The translations under genes were made by a program, and so were the position numbers. The notes below the pieces were generated by a model. That model was not told where the DNA came from. It did not search any database and was given only the letters and a program-made list of their open reading frames with translations. From Altibacter lentus (lineage in GTDB: Bacteria > Bacteroidota > Bacteroidia > Flavobacteriales > Flavobacteriaceae), in contig NZ_KN050846.1 of the NCBI RefSeq assembly GCF_000746845.1, positions 29,143 through 93,142 of the forward strand: DNA of 64,000 nt, given 5' to 3'. How positions within the stretch are numbered: position 1 is the stretch's first letter; each line of letters opens with the position of its first letter. Of the stretch, positions 19,582-28,815 are shown piece by piece.

Positions 19582-20961
19582 CTAGATAGCAGGCTCTTTG
19601 GGCAGATTTACGATTTTCATTACCTTATATTTCCGTAAATAGCTCTGTATGATATGCTGCGCATCGCGGTCGTTCTTCATAGGACTGATGATAGATCGCA
19701 GGATCTCCGGATTATTGATCTGATAATTGAGATTGTAAAACCCAAATCCCTTGTAACTCCCATTCTCAATAAGTATCACCGATCGTTCATCGACATCTCT
19801 TCCTTTATCAATAACCAGCATGTGGCTATTCTCATAGCTGTTCTTTTCCAAAAAAGCTTCTACTCGGGCATTGTAGGTTTCTACAGCTTCTTCGCCTATG
19901 CAAGCACCCTGACACTCTTTGATTCCGTAGGAAAAACAACTGTGTTGTGTTTTATGAAGCCCAGTAAGCTTCTGGCATAATTGATACTCTTCTGTGATCC
20001 GGTATACGGCAGCCTTTGCCTGTTGATAGTTGGTGAAGGTGAGTATGGGTTGTTTGCGTGGATCTGCTTTTTCTATCTTTAATTGCTTGTATCCATCATC
20101 ATCTGTGGACACGCCCAGTTGGTAGCTGTAGATCGATCTTCGAAGGGCCCTGTTGAATAACGGTTTGTTGTGCTTGATCTCCTCACTTTCTTTTAGCTGA
20201 GCAATGAGGTCGCTTCCGGTCTCTTCAAAACTCACACTGGTCACTTCCAACTGGATTTTTTTCGATTTTCTGTTGTCGTTTGTAAAGTGTTGTGTAAGAC
20301 GTTTCTTAATGTTCTTGCTCTTTCCAATATAAATGATATCCCCTTCGGCATTGTGCATATAATACACGCCGGTGGAGGAAGGAGCCGCGGCGATCATATC
20401 CAGTAGTTTGGGTTCCAGCTGTCGCTTAGGGTCTTTTCGCACATGTTGGGTAATGATCTCTTTTGAAGTGTCTTTTGCCAGCAACATCTTGAAAAGTGTC
20501 AGGGTTGCTTTGGCGTCTCCCTGGGCCCGGTGACGGTCACTCAAGGGAATTCCCAGGCTTCGTACGAGTTTACCCAGACTGTAGGAGGGAAGATCCGGGA
20601 GGAGTTTCTTTGAAAGTTCCACTGTACATAAGGTTTCTTTTTCAAAAGGATATCCCAGACGGTCGAACTCTGTAGTAAGAATACGGTTGTCAAATTGTGC
20701 ATTGTGCGCCACAAGAATACAATCCTCTGTAATCTCAATAATGCGTTTGGCCACTTCGTAGAACTTAGGTGCGTTGCGTAACATCTCGGCATTGATACCG
20801 GTAAGATTCACAACGAATGGCTGTATCTTTCGTTCGGGATTGATCAAACTGCTAAACTGGTCTACGATACGCTGCCCGTCAAAACGGTAGATCGCAATTT
20901 CAGTGATCCCTTCTTCATTGTATTTTCCTCCGGTCGTTTCTATATCTAAGATCGCGTACAC
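19582..20961 (-). CDS. DEDDh exonuclease fused to GIY-YIG nuclease domain
   Basis: A 459-residue fusion. The N-terminal 3'-5' exonuclease domain (1-165) has DIETTG (6-11), the TGI motif, HNAQFDNRIL and HRAQGDAKAT, as in the epsilon proofreading subunit. A GIY-YIG domain follows at about residues 195-270 (GVYYMHNAEGDIIYIGKSKNIKKRLTQH is its core), as in UvrC, and a UvrC/Cho-like C-terminal part with a cysteine-bearing segment (CFSYGIKECQGACIG). It probably acts in repair; the fusion is common in Bacteroidota. Confidence 0.9.
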   Translation of the reverse strand: MYAILDIETTGGKYNEEGITEIAIYRFDGQRIVDQFSSLINPERKIQPFVVNLTGINAEMLRNAPKFYEVAKRIIEITEDCILVAHNAQFDNRILTTEFDRLGYPFEKETLCTVELSKKLLPDLPSYSLGKLVRSLGIPLSDRHRAQGDAKATLTLFKMLLAKDTSKEIITQHVRKDPKRQLEPKLLDMIAAAPSSTGVYYMHNAEGDIIYIGKSKNIKKRLTQHFTNDNRKSKKIQLEVTSVSFEETGSDLIAQLKESEEIKHNKPLFNRALRRSIYSYQLGVSTDDDGYKQLKIEKADPRKQPILTFTNYQQAKAAVYRITEEYQLCQKLTGLHKTQHSCFSYGIKECQGACIGEEAVETYNARVEAFLEKNSYENSHMLVIDKGRDVDERSVILIENGSYKGFGFYNLNYQINNPEILRSIISPMKNDRDAQHIIQSYLRKYKVMKIVNLPKEPAI

Positions 20962-20990
20962 TCGTATTCTGTATATTCTATATGCGTTAT

Positions 20991-21644
20991 TTAATAATTT
21001 CGTTCTCCAAAGATCGCGCTTCCAACCCGTATCATGGTACTGCCGATTTCGATGGCGATTTCATAGTCACCGCTCATGCCCATAGAAAGTGTATGAAAGT
21101 CATAGCGCTCTTTATGAGCATCATAGAAAGATTTCAATTGTTGAAATTCTCTTGTAAGCTGTGCCTCATCTTCAGTAAAGGTAGCCATTCCCATAAGCCC
21201 TACCACACGAATATTCCTAAAGTTTTTTGTGGTTTCTGAAGTAAGTAGCGCCAAGGCTTCCTCTGCTTCCATCCCAAACTTAGTGTCTTCTTCGGCGATC
21301 TTGACTTGCAGCAAACAATCGATCACACGATCGTTTTTCTTTGCTTGCTTGTTGATCTCCTTCAGCAATCGTTCACTGTCCACCGCATGAATTAAACTCA
21401 CAAATGGTGCCATATATTTTACTTTGTTGCGTTGCACGTGACCGATCATATGCCATTGCACGTCTTTAGGCATTTCCTGCCATTTCGCTTCCATTTCCTG
21501 GATCTTGTTCTCACCAAAAACACGTTGTCCGGTGTTATAGGCTTCCATGATCTCCGAGACCGGTTTGGTCTTGGAAACCGCTACCAGTGTGACATGAGTA
21601 GGAATCTTTTTTTTGAATTGCGTTATATTTTCTGAAATGTTCAT
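20991..21644 (-). CDS. YggS-type pyridoxal phosphate homeostasis protein
   Basis: A 217-residue alanine-racemase-fold protein that binds PLP and buffers its supply. PLP-binding Lys25 sits in LVAVSKTKP; other signatures are VFGENKIQEM, WHMIGHVQRNK, GLMGMATF and LSMGMSGDYEIAIEIGS. Length is slightly short for the family but complete. It lies 27 bases after the DUF1015 gene in a same-strand block. Confidence 0.94.
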   Translation of the reverse strand: MNISENITQFKKKIPTHVTLVAVSKTKPVSEIMEAYNTGQRVFGENKIQEMEAKWQEMPKDVQWHMIGHVQRNKVKYMAPFVSLIHAVDSERLLKEINKQAKKNDRVIDCLLQVKIAEEDTKFGMEAEEALALLTSETTKNFRNIRVVGLMGMATFTEDEAQLTREFQQLKSFYDAHKERYDFHTLSMGMSGDYEIAIEIGSTMIRVGSAIFGERNY

Positions 21645-21671
21645 ACCTGCTGTTCAACGTTCTTCATTCTA

Positions 21672-22910
21672 TCAAAATTCATAAATCGTGACCCCACTTC
21701 GAAGCTTCGGCTCTATATAGGTGCTCTTAGGAGGCATTTTTAGTCCTTCGTTGGCGATCTGCTTCAGCTCTTCTGTGTCTACGGGCACGAGTCCGAAACC
21801 TACTTTGAAATCTCCTCTGTCGACGGCTGTCTTCACATAGGCGAGATCGTTCTTTCCGTGGGAATACTCGATACGGTGATCATTCCGAAGGTCTTCGATC
21901 CCCAGGATAGGACGTAATATGGTTTTGAACAGGATCTGCGCATCCAGGGCATCCAGCGCCGTGTCAATGGAATAGTTGTTCTTCCGAAGGTATAGCGAAT
22001 AGAACGCACCGTCCAGATACATACTAAAATGATGCTTTTTTGAAGGTTTGTAATATTCTTGTCCGCGATTTTCAATACGGAATAGCGCATCTAATTTAAT
22101 CAAAAATTCTTCTTTGGTCAAACCGTTGAGGTCTTTGATCAACCGGTTAAACTCATAGATCTTCAGGTCGCTCTCGGGGATGAGATAGCTCATAAAATAG
22201 TTGTAAGCTTCAGTTCCGGTATGCGCATCATTTTCGGCTTTAAGTTCTTTTGCCAAGAGGTAGGATGAGGAAGAACGGTGGTGGCCATCGGCAATATACA
22301 GTGTTTCCATCTCACCAAAGATGGCAGTGATGCGTTTCACCAATGCCGTGTCGTCCACCTTCCATAGATAGTGAGTATCCCTGTAGGTGGTAGTGAACTC
22401 ATATTCGGCGCGATCCTGCATCACCGTTTCAATGATGTGGGCAAGTTCGTCGTGATCGGGATAGGTGAGTAGCACAGGTTCGGCATTAAAGCCAACGGTT
22501 TTCAAGTATTTTACAAAGATGGTCTCTTTGTATTCTAAGGTGTCCTCGTGCTTCTTGATGACATCGTTCTCGTAATCTTGTGCACTCGCAGCAGCCACCA
22601 AACCGTTAAATTCAAGTCCGTCGCGATTAACGATCTTATAGATGTAGAGCGAAGGATTTTCATCCTGCATAAATATTCCGTCTTCCTTGAATTCCTGATA
22701 TCTGTTTCGAACCAATGTGTAACGTTCTTCTCCTTCTATCTCCTTCTGGTATTTATACCCGGGATTGATGATGTGTAAGAAGGAAAATGGATTGTCCCGA
22801 AGACGCGACTCCACCTGTGCAGGCGTGTAACTATCATAAGATCGTGCCGCCAACAGACTTACCTTGTCTCTGGTGGGTCGAACTGCTTTGAACGGAAGAA
22901 TGGTTGCCAT
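21672..22910 (-). CDS. DUF1015 family protein
   Basis: A 412-residue cytoplasmic protein of the DUF1015 family, recognised by the N-terminal PFKAVRPTRDKVSLLAARSYD, the central YIADGHHRSSSSYLLAKE motif and C-terminal GLVPV region. The family is often beside serine synthesis genes in flavobacteria and has been linked to a kinase-like role, which I cannot confirm here. No membrane segments. Confidence 0.88.
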   Translation of the reverse strand: MATILPFKAVRPTRDKVSLLAARSYDSYTPAQVESRLRDNPFSFLHIINPGYKYQKEIEGEERYTLVRNRYQEFKEDGIFMQDENPSLYIYKIVNRDGLEFNGLVAAASAQDYENDVIKKHEDTLEYKETIFVKYLKTVGFNAEPVLLTYPDHDELAHIIETVMQDRAEYEFTTTYRDTHYLWKVDDTALVKRITAIFGEMETLYIADGHHRSSSSYLLAKELKAENDAHTGTEAYNYFMSYLIPESDLKIYEFNRLIKDLNGLTKEEFLIKLDALFRIENRGQEYYKPSKKHHFSMYLDGAFYSLYLRKNNYSIDTALDALDAQILFKTILRPILGIEDLRNDHRIEYSHGKNDLAYVKTAVDRGDFKVGFGLVPVDTEELKQIANEGLKMPPKSTYIEPKLRSGVTIYEF

Positions 22911-23014
22911 TTTTTCAATTAAATATTAATAGTGACATCAATGCCGTGACACCTTTTTTTAATGCCTTCACTAATTAGTTATATCACGAACCAATACAAG
23001 ACGGACCCTTAAGA

Positions 23015-23902
23015 CTAACGAAACATCGCTGCCACATTCTCGGCCCTGCGGCTTTCGCTGTAATCGTAAAAGCCCTCACCGCTTTTTATACCCAGTTTTC
23101 CGGCCATGACCATATTGACGAGTAACGGACAAGGAGCGTATTTTGGGTTCTTAAAGCCATCGTACATCACCTTAAGAATGGACAAACAAACATCCAGTCC
23201 AATAAAATCTGCCAATTGTAAAGGCCCCATAGGATGTGCCATCCCTAATTTCATCACAGTATCGATCTCAGAAACGCCCGCCACACCGTTGTATAGCGTC
23301 TCTATGGCTTCATTTATCATAGGCATTAGGATCCTATTAGCCACAAATCCGGGGTAATCGTTCACCTCTACCGGTACCTTGTTAAGCTTTTCTGAAAGTT
23401 CCTTCACCGTAGTATAGGTCGCTTCACTGGTGCTATATCCTTTAATGATCTCCACCAGTTTCATGATGGGGACTGGATTCATAAAGTGCATTCCTATCAC
23501 CATCCCCGGCCGCTTGGTCGCAGCGGCGATCTGTGTGATGGAAATAGAAGAGGTGTTACTTGCGAGGATGGTGTCGTCCGGACAGAAGGTATCAAGATCT
23601 CTAAAGATCTTCAGCTTCAAGTCCAGATTCTCCGTGGCAGCTTCCACGACCAGGCTTGCGTATTCCACACCTTCTTCCAAATTGGTGTAGGTAGTGATAT
23701 TTTTAAGTGTTCGGGTTTTATCGGCTTCGGTGATGGACTCTTTAGCCACCATACGATCCAAATTCTTGGTAATGGTTGCCATTCCTTTATCCAGTGATGC
23801 TTGCGATACATCAATGAGTTGCACTTTATAATCATATTGAGCGAAGGTGTGGGCAATTCCATTTCCCATGGTTCCTGCACCAATGACTGCTATATTTTTC
23901 AT
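23015..23902 (-). CDS. 3-hydroxybutyryl-CoA dehydrogenase
   Basis: Oxidises 3-hydroxyacyl-CoA with NAD(P)+ in fatty acid or butyrate metabolism. The 295-residue protein has the Rossmann motif GAGTMGNGIAHTFA (8-21), the LASNTSSISIT strand, the catalytic-His region GMHFMNPVPIMKLVEII and the C-terminal helical domain (DYPGFVANRILMPMINEAI). It starts nine bases after the preceding oxidoreductase gene, so the two are an operon. Single-domain form, without the hydratase fusion. Confidence 0.94.
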   Translation of the reverse strand: MKNIAVIGAGTMGNGIAHTFAQYDYKVQLIDVSQASLDKGMATITKNLDRMVAKESITEADKTRTLKNITTYTNLEEGVEYASLVVEAATENLDLKLKIFRDLDTFCPDDTILASNTSSISITQIAAATKRPGMVIGMHFMNPVPIMKLVEIIKGYSTSEATYTTVKELSEKLNKVPVEVNDYPGFVANRILMPMINEAIETLYNGVAGVSEIDTVMKLGMAHPMGPLQLADFIGLDVCLSILKVMYDGFKNPKYAPCPLLVNMVMAGKLGIKSGEGFYDYSESRRAENVAAMFR

Positions 23903-23911
23903 ATATGTTGA

Positions 23912-24886
23912 TTAAATTTTTTTAAAATTGGAAATGATCTGCATGGCCACGCGTAACGCTTCGGTTCCCTGAGCCAGCGTGACAATTGGGGTCGTGTCAT
24001 GGTTAATGGCATCGGCGAATGTTTCCAGCTCGTCCAGTATGGCGTTGTTGACATCGATCTTTGGATTATCAAAATAGATCTGTTTCTTGATCCCTTCAGC
24101 GTTGGTAAGGACCATGGCGAAATCATCGGCATCTTCTGGGGCATCCTTCATCTTAACAACCTCACATTTCTTTTCCAGAAAATCGACAGAGATATAGGCA
24201 TCACGCTGGAAGAACCGTGCCTTTCGCATCTTTTTTAGCGAGATCCTGCTGGCAGTGAGGTTTGCCACACAACCGTTCTCGAATTCGATACGGGCATTGG
24301 CGATATCGGGTGTTTCACTAATTACCGATACCCCGCTGGCATTGATATGTTTCACTTTTGAGTCTACCACACTTAGAATCGCATCGATGTCGTGTATCAT
24401 CAGATCGAGCACCACGGAGACATCGGTACCGCGCGGATTGAACTCGGCAAGGCGATGTGCTTCGATAAACATAGGGTTATCGATCTTATCATGAACCGCA
24501 CGGAAAGCCGGATTGAAACGCTCTACATGACCTACCTGTCCTTGAACACCGTGTTTTTCTGCCAAGCTTAAGAGTTCTTCTGCTTCAGCAACAGTGTGCG
24601 TAATGGGCTTTTCTATAAAAAGGTGCTTCCCGGCTTCAATGACCTGTTTCGCACACTCAAAATGATAAACGGTGGGTGTCACCACGTCCACAATGTCACA
24701 GGCATTGATAAGGGCTTCCATGGAAGGGAAACTCTTGTAGCCTAATTCCGATTCTATTGCGGCGGAAGCTTCTTTGTTTGCGTCGAAGAAACCTACCAGT
24801 TCGTATTTTTCAGACTGGTGAAGAAGCTTGAGATGGATCTTGCCCAGGTGACCTGCACCCAGAACTCCTGCTTTTAGCATGGGCAT
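23912..24886 (-). CDS. Gfo/Idh/MocA family oxidoreductase
   Basis: A 324-residue NAD(P)-dependent oxidoreductase: N-terminal Rossmann domain (AGVLGAGHLGKIHLKLL), the family EKP motif in HLFIEKPITHTVAEAEELL, and a C-terminal alpha/beta domain with VVLDLMIHDIDAIL, where the histidine pair is expected for catalysis. The sugar or inositol substrate cannot be told. Two closely spaced ATGs (24886 and 24880) are possible. Confidence 0.92.
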   Translation of the reverse strand: MPMLKAGVLGAGHLGKIHLKLLHQSEKYELVGFFDANKEASAAIESELGYKSFPSMEALINACDIVDVVTPTVYHFECAKQVIEAGKHLFIEKPITHTVAEAEELLSLAEKHGVQGQVGHVERFNPAFRAVHDKIDNPMFIEAHRLAEFNPRGTDVSVVLDLMIHDIDAILSVVDSKVKHINASGVSVISETPDIANARIEFENGCVANLTASRISLKKMRKARFFQRDAYISVDFLEKKCEVVKMKDAPEDADDFAMVLTNAEGIKKQIYFDNPKIDVNNAILDELETFADAINHDTTPIVTLAQGTEALRVAMQIISNFKKI

Positions 24887-25000
24887 TTGTTTTTCACAAA
24901 GGTAGGTGTTTCAGAAGAAAATACGAAGCCCTTTCTGAATTAGTCCGGGGCTCCACTAAGGGTTTTTTTTAAAGCAGAAAGGCTACCTTCAGAAATTATT

Positions 25001-25021
25001 TTCAGAAGAAATCCTTCTGAA
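25001..25021. promoter_or_regulatory. Inverted repeat in the divergent oxidoreductase-pcm region
   Basis: TTCAGAAG and CTTCTGAA form a perfect eight-base inverted repeat around AAATC. It lies in the 180-base divergent gap, 46 bases before the pcm start; related TTCAGAA words occur nearby. A regulator site or a transcript hairpin are both possible. Confidence 0.35.
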
Positions 25022-25066
25022 GAAACGCATAAAATTTACGTACTTTGTAAGACCAAATCCGAAGCT

Positions 25067-25708
25067 GTGAAAGACACTTTTACTCATCAAGGCATGCGCA
25101 AACGACTTGTCGAAACCCTTAAAAAGAAGGGGATCGCGAACAAAGGAGTGCTGCAGGCCATCAATGCGGTGCCGCGTCACCTCTTTATGGACAGTGGTTT
25201 TGTGGACCATGCGTATGTGGACAAAGCCTTTCCCATTGCAGCCGATCAGACCATTTCGCAGCCCTATACAGTGGCGCGTCAAACGGAACTGCTGGATGTG
25301 GAGCGAGGAGATAAGATCCTGGAGATAGGAACCGGCAGCGGCTATCAAACAGCGGTATTACTGGAAATGGGCGCGGTGGTCTATTCCATCGAACGACAGA
25401 ACGAACTGTTTAAAAGGACCAATCGTTTTCTTCCGAAACTGGGCTATCGCCCAAAAAAACTCATCTTTGGCGATGGTTATGCAGGACTGGAGGCAGAAGC
25501 TCCTTTTGATGGGATTATCGTAACAGCAGGTGCGCCCTTCGTACCGAAACCGCTGTTGGCTCAGTTAAAAGTAGGAGGGAAGCTGGTCATTCCTGTGGGT
25601 GAAAACGTCCAGATTATGACGGTTTTTACACGTACAGACGATACAGAATTTGAAAAAGAGGAATTTGGAGAATTCCGATTTGTGCCACTGCTGGAAGATA
25701 AGGAATAA
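25067..25708 (+). CDS. pcm: Protein-L-isoaspartate O-methyltransferase
   Basis: Methylates damaged isoaspartyl residues with S-adenosylmethionine so that they can be repaired. The 213-residue protein has AVPRHLFM, the family Ser-rich start ISQPYTVA, and the SAM motif ILEIGTGSGYQTAVL, then DGIIVTAGAPFVP. The start is a GTG at 25067. A near-match promoter word (TACTTTG) lies about 25 bases upstream. Confidence 0.96.
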   Translation: MKDTFTHQGMRKRLVETLKKKGIANKGVLQAINAVPRHLFMDSGFVDHAYVDKAFPIAADQTISQPYTVARQTELLDVERGDKILEIGTGSGYQTAVLLEMGAVVYSIERQNELFKRTNRFLPKLGYRPKKLIFGDGYAGLEAEAPFDGIIVTAGAPFVPKPLLAQLKVGGKLVIPVGENVQIMTVFTRTDDTEFEKEEFGEFRFVPLLEDKE

Positions 25709-25802
25709 ATGGTTGAAAGGGGAAGTTTAGTAGTTTTCAGAATAAAGCGATAAGAAAACCGATGTTACACTTCTCTATTTCCCATTTCCATCATTAATCA
25801 CA

Positions 25803-26453
25803 CTATTGCTTTCCACCCATATCCATAAGAGCATCCAGCGGCTGAACTTCCACACCTTCAGGGATGGTGATGGTATAGTCCTTCATGGAAATGTTCTCTT
25901 TTAGATCGGTGGCGGTGTAGGTCATATCGACACCGGCAGTACTAATGATCATTTCCAGGGCGAGTCCCGGTAGTTCGTTTGGCATGTTCTTAGAATTCTT
26001 TGGAAGCTTGATCTTTTCCGTATACCAAAAGACCGAGGTTTCCCCCTCTGCATCCTGTAAGATGGCCTTTTTACATTTTATTCCCAGAATTTTCTTGGTC
26101 TCATTAACCAGCGTGACCTTTCCGGTATTGGGAGTTTCCTCACCCAGGTCATCGCTTTTTCCTTGAAAGGCCATATCGCCCATCATACCGGTCATTAACA
26201 TCGTCATTTCTTTGGTATCCATATTAATCAACACTTCTTGATCGCCCATGGAACCCATACTATTTTTCATATAGGTACTGGTGCCGTCACTGGCAAGTGT
26301 CATGGTTGCGCCTTGCATCATCATTGCCATCATTTCGCCTTCTTCCCCCGTAGCATCAACAGTGAGCGTATAGGTAACGGCAAATTTCGAGTTTTGTGCA
26401 AGAGCGGTTAGACCAATGCACAACATTAGAGCGAGTAGGAATGTGTTTTTCAT
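25803..26453 (-). CDS. Exported DUF4412-like protein
   Basis: A 216-residue periplasmic or secreted protein with a clear signal peptide (LCIGLTALAQ end). It is unusually rich in methionine (GEEGEMMAMMMQGATM; MDTKEMTMLMTGMMGDM), and the C-terminal half has ILGIKCKKAI and FWYTEKIKLP, as in DUF4412/GLPGLI-type proteins of Bacteroidota. Function unknown; the methionines might bind copper or resist oxidation, but this is only inference. Confidence 0.7.
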   Translation of the reverse strand: MKNTFLLALMLCIGLTALAQNSKFAVTYTLTVDATGEEGEMMAMMMQGATMTLASDGTSTYMKNSMGSMGDQEVLINMDTKEMTMLMTGMMGDMAFQGKSDDLGEETPNTGKVTLVNETKKILGIKCKKAILQDAEGETSVFWYTEKIKLPKNSKNMPNELPGLALEMIISTAGVDMTYTATDLKENISMKDYTITIPEGVEVQPLDALMDMGGKQ

Positions 26454-26579
26454 AAGGATACTTATTTTAGAGGAAAGATACAGTACTTTTTCAAATTATC
26501 GATATCTCCGGCATTCCAATTAAAATCTTTTTTTTTGAATTAGAAATGGAATTCTTTTTTTGATTAGGCATTATAATTA

Positions 26580-27143
26580 TTAACGATCACTAAAGAACCA
26601 TTGCAATGCGATCAAGGTCTTGGCATCGGTAAAGAAACCGGCTGCCAGCTGTGAACGGGTTTCGGCTACAGGAAGTGCAACAAGGGCAATATCTTCGGTT
26701 TCGTTGGCTGCGCCACCACCGGGGTGGGTCTTGGCATCGCTGGTTACGGTCCCAAAATACAGCAGAATACGTTCACTACTTCCACCGGGAGACGCAAAGA
26801 AAGTATGCGTGTGTTTCAAGGTGCCAACGGTATATCCCAATTCTTCCTGTACCTCGGTGCGTATGCGATCTTCCGGGCGATCCCCTTCTTCTAAAGAACC
26901 GGCAACGATCTCCACGATCCAACCATTTGTATGTGGGAGTGTGGGATATCGAAATTGCTTGGTGAACAGCAATCGGTCGGTGTTGGTCTCGTGCAATAAC
27001 ACGGCCACCGAATCTCCTCGCTCAAAACACTGGCGGGTGACAGTAAGCTCACCCCCGTGGAAGGTGTCGTGAGTGAGTTTGGCTTCACGAACCTTAAAAT
27101 GGCCGTTATAGACCCGCTTTTCCGAATGTAGGGTGTATTTCAT
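26580..27143 (-). CDS. NUDIX hydrolase (NudK/ADP-ribose type)
   Basis: A 187-residue hydrolase of nucleoside diphosphates linked to another group. The Nudix helix region reads GSLEEGDRPEDRIRTEVQEE, followed by LGYTVG. It keeps the EVQEELG metal-binding glutamates but has Asp and Thr where the classical box has Glu and Arg. The N-terminal beta sheet (FKVREAKLTHDTF, VTRQCFERGDSVAVLL) is that of ADP-ribose or GDP-mannose pyrophosphatases. Substrate is not certain. Confidence 0.88.
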   Translation of the reverse strand: MKYTLHSEKRVYNGHFKVREAKLTHDTFHGGELTVTRQCFERGDSVAVLLHETNTDRLLFTKQFRYPTLPHTNGWIVEIVAGSLEEGDRPEDRIRTEVQEELGYTVGTLKHTHTFFASPGGSSERILLYFGTVTSDAKTHPGGGAANETEDIALVALPVAETRSQLAAGFFTDAKTLIALQWFFSDR

Positions 27144-27283
27144 ACGTAAAGATACAAATTGAAGTAAGAAGTAGGAGGTTGAAGAGGTGCTGGAACTGTC
27201 GCATGCCTGTTGGCAGGGCGATTCCCTATTGTAATGGGTTAGTTAAAGATCCCGACATTGATGATCCCTGCTCTTTTCATTCG

Positions 27284-28321
27284 TTATATTGCAAATTTTT
27301 CAAATGTTGTTCCATTGAACTTATAAGCTCCGTTTTCGTGTGTGCCAAGCCAAAGGCCGCCATTATTGTCTTTGTAAATACTGAACAGTGAGATGTCTTT
27401 TGAATTTGCTTGCACGTTAAAGTGAATAATTTTCATCCCATCGTATTTCCATACGCCGTCAAGATAGGTTACAAACCACAAATTATTATTGTTATCTCTT
27501 ACCACTGATAGATACTCGTCCAAATCGCTGTCTTTCTTCCCATCTAAACCACCTATGCTTTTGTGTCTTGTGTAAAAACTATCGCTTTTTAATGATGTGC
27601 TATCGTAAATACTGTATCGATATTCGGTATTGAACCAAAAGTCACCATTTTTGTCCTCCGTAATAGAACGCACTCCGTTTGCACCTTCGTTGCGAAACTC
27701 AGTAACATCGTCTTCGGTAATCCATTCAAATGATTTTCCGTCATAGCGACACACTCCAGATGGGTTTGTGCCAAACCAAATATTTCCTTTTTGGTCTTGA
27801 TAAATGCTATAGATTCCAAAAGGATTGGGTAGGTTTGGTGGCTTGGAAAACTGCAATTCGTATAAAATATTTCCATCATACCGATATATTTTATTTTCAA
27901 ATTCATAAGAATGTTTAAACCATACATCATTCGATTGAAGTTTCCATTCATTACTGGGTGTTGCGGTTAAAGTAGTAAAAGTATGTCCATCAAACTTAAC
28001 AATTGTTGAATTGGGATAGAAGCCATTAAAATAGATGTTGCCAAATTTATCTTCTTTAATTTCGTCAATTCTGTTGCTTGGCAAACCGTGTTCTGTTGTG
28101 TAATTAGTCATTGTTTTTCCGTCAAATCTATAGACTCCTGTCTCCCAACTTCCGAACCAATAGACATTCTTTTTGTCTTGATGGATTACCATAATATTTT
28201 TTCCAAGTTCTGATACAATGTCGCCTTTTACAATTTCTACTGAATTAACCTGTTGCTTAGTTGTCTGTCCATTACAGGATGTCAATAAAACCACTGCAGT
28301 GAAGATTGTTAACATGTTCAT
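27284..28321 (-). CDS. Propeller-repeat lipoprotein
   Basis: A 345-residue lipoprotein (lipobox VVLLTSC, then NGQTTKQQ) made of beta-propeller repeats like those of two-component regulator propeller sensors: WFGSWETGVYRFDGKTMTNY, WFGTNPSGVCRYDGKSFEW, WFVTYLDGVWKYDGMKIIHF, WLGTHENGAYKFNGTTFEKF. It lacks kinase and membrane domains, so it is a free-standing outer-membrane or periplasmic propeller, possibly a sensor or binding module. Lower GC than the housekeeping genes before it. Confidence 0.8.
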   Translation of the reverse strand: MNMLTIFTAVVLLTSCNGQTTKQQVNSVEIVKGDIVSELGKNIMVIHQDKKNVYWFGSWETGVYRFDGKTMTNYTTEHGLPSNRIDEIKEDKFGNIYFNGFYPNSTIVKFDGHTFTTLTATPSNEWKLQSNDVWFKHSYEFENKIYRYDGNILYELQFSKPPNLPNPFGIYSIYQDQKGNIWFGTNPSGVCRYDGKSFEWITEDDVTEFRNEGANGVRSITEDKNGDFWFNTEYRYSIYDSTSLKSDSFYTRHKSIGGLDGKKDSDLDEYLSVVRDNNNNLWFVTYLDGVWKYDGMKIIHFNVQANSKDISLFSIYKDNNGGLWLGTHENGAYKFNGTTFEKFAI

Positions 28322-28418
28322 ATTTAATGGTATCGGTTTAAAGTTTGTCTATTGTTTTTGTATTACGGCCAACAATTAAAAGGATGCAATGTGCACCATA
28401 CATCTTCTATTTTGGGAA

Positions 28419-28811
28419 CTATAGGCGCTTCATTTCTCTAGCACAATTATCCGAACTGTTATCCATATAGCGATCGCCTTGAATGGTTATCACTACATCC
28501 CGCCATGTAGCTTCACCCCGCGTATTTCGCCACTTAACGGTTCCCGAATACGATCCCGCCGCTCGTTTGCGCAATTTATACCCTATTTCATTTGCTTGAA
28601 AACCGTAGCGTGTAAGCCCGCCCAATGCCGTATACCGACCTGAGATCTCACCATCTTCGTTTTGTGTAAAGTTTACCACGCGACCGTCACAGCCTTCCCA
28701 GGAACCAAGGAGGTCTCCTGAAGTTTTTGTGCCGGTATCTGTCACCGATCTACACCCCATAGTTAGAAGGGTACAGCATGTTATAAGAAGTATTAGTTTA
28801 TTAAAATTCAT
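28419..28811 (-). CDS. Small lipoprotein, last gene of a three-gene operon
   Basis: A 130-residue lipoprotein (lipobox TMGC at about residue 20). The mature part begins with GDLLGSWEGCDGRVVNF, the start of a small beta-barrel of lipocalin-like type, and has two further cysteines that may pair. No family recognised. It starts four bases after the coiled-coil protein gene and is probably translated with it. Confidence 0.7.
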   Translation of the reverse strand: MNFNKLILLITCCTLLTMGCRSVTDTGTKTSGDLLGSWEGCDGRVVNFTQNEDGEISGRYTALGGLTRYGFQANEIGYKLRKRAAGSYSGTVKWRNTRGEATWRDVVITIQGDRYMDNSSDNCAREMKRL

Positions 28812-28815
28812 GCTG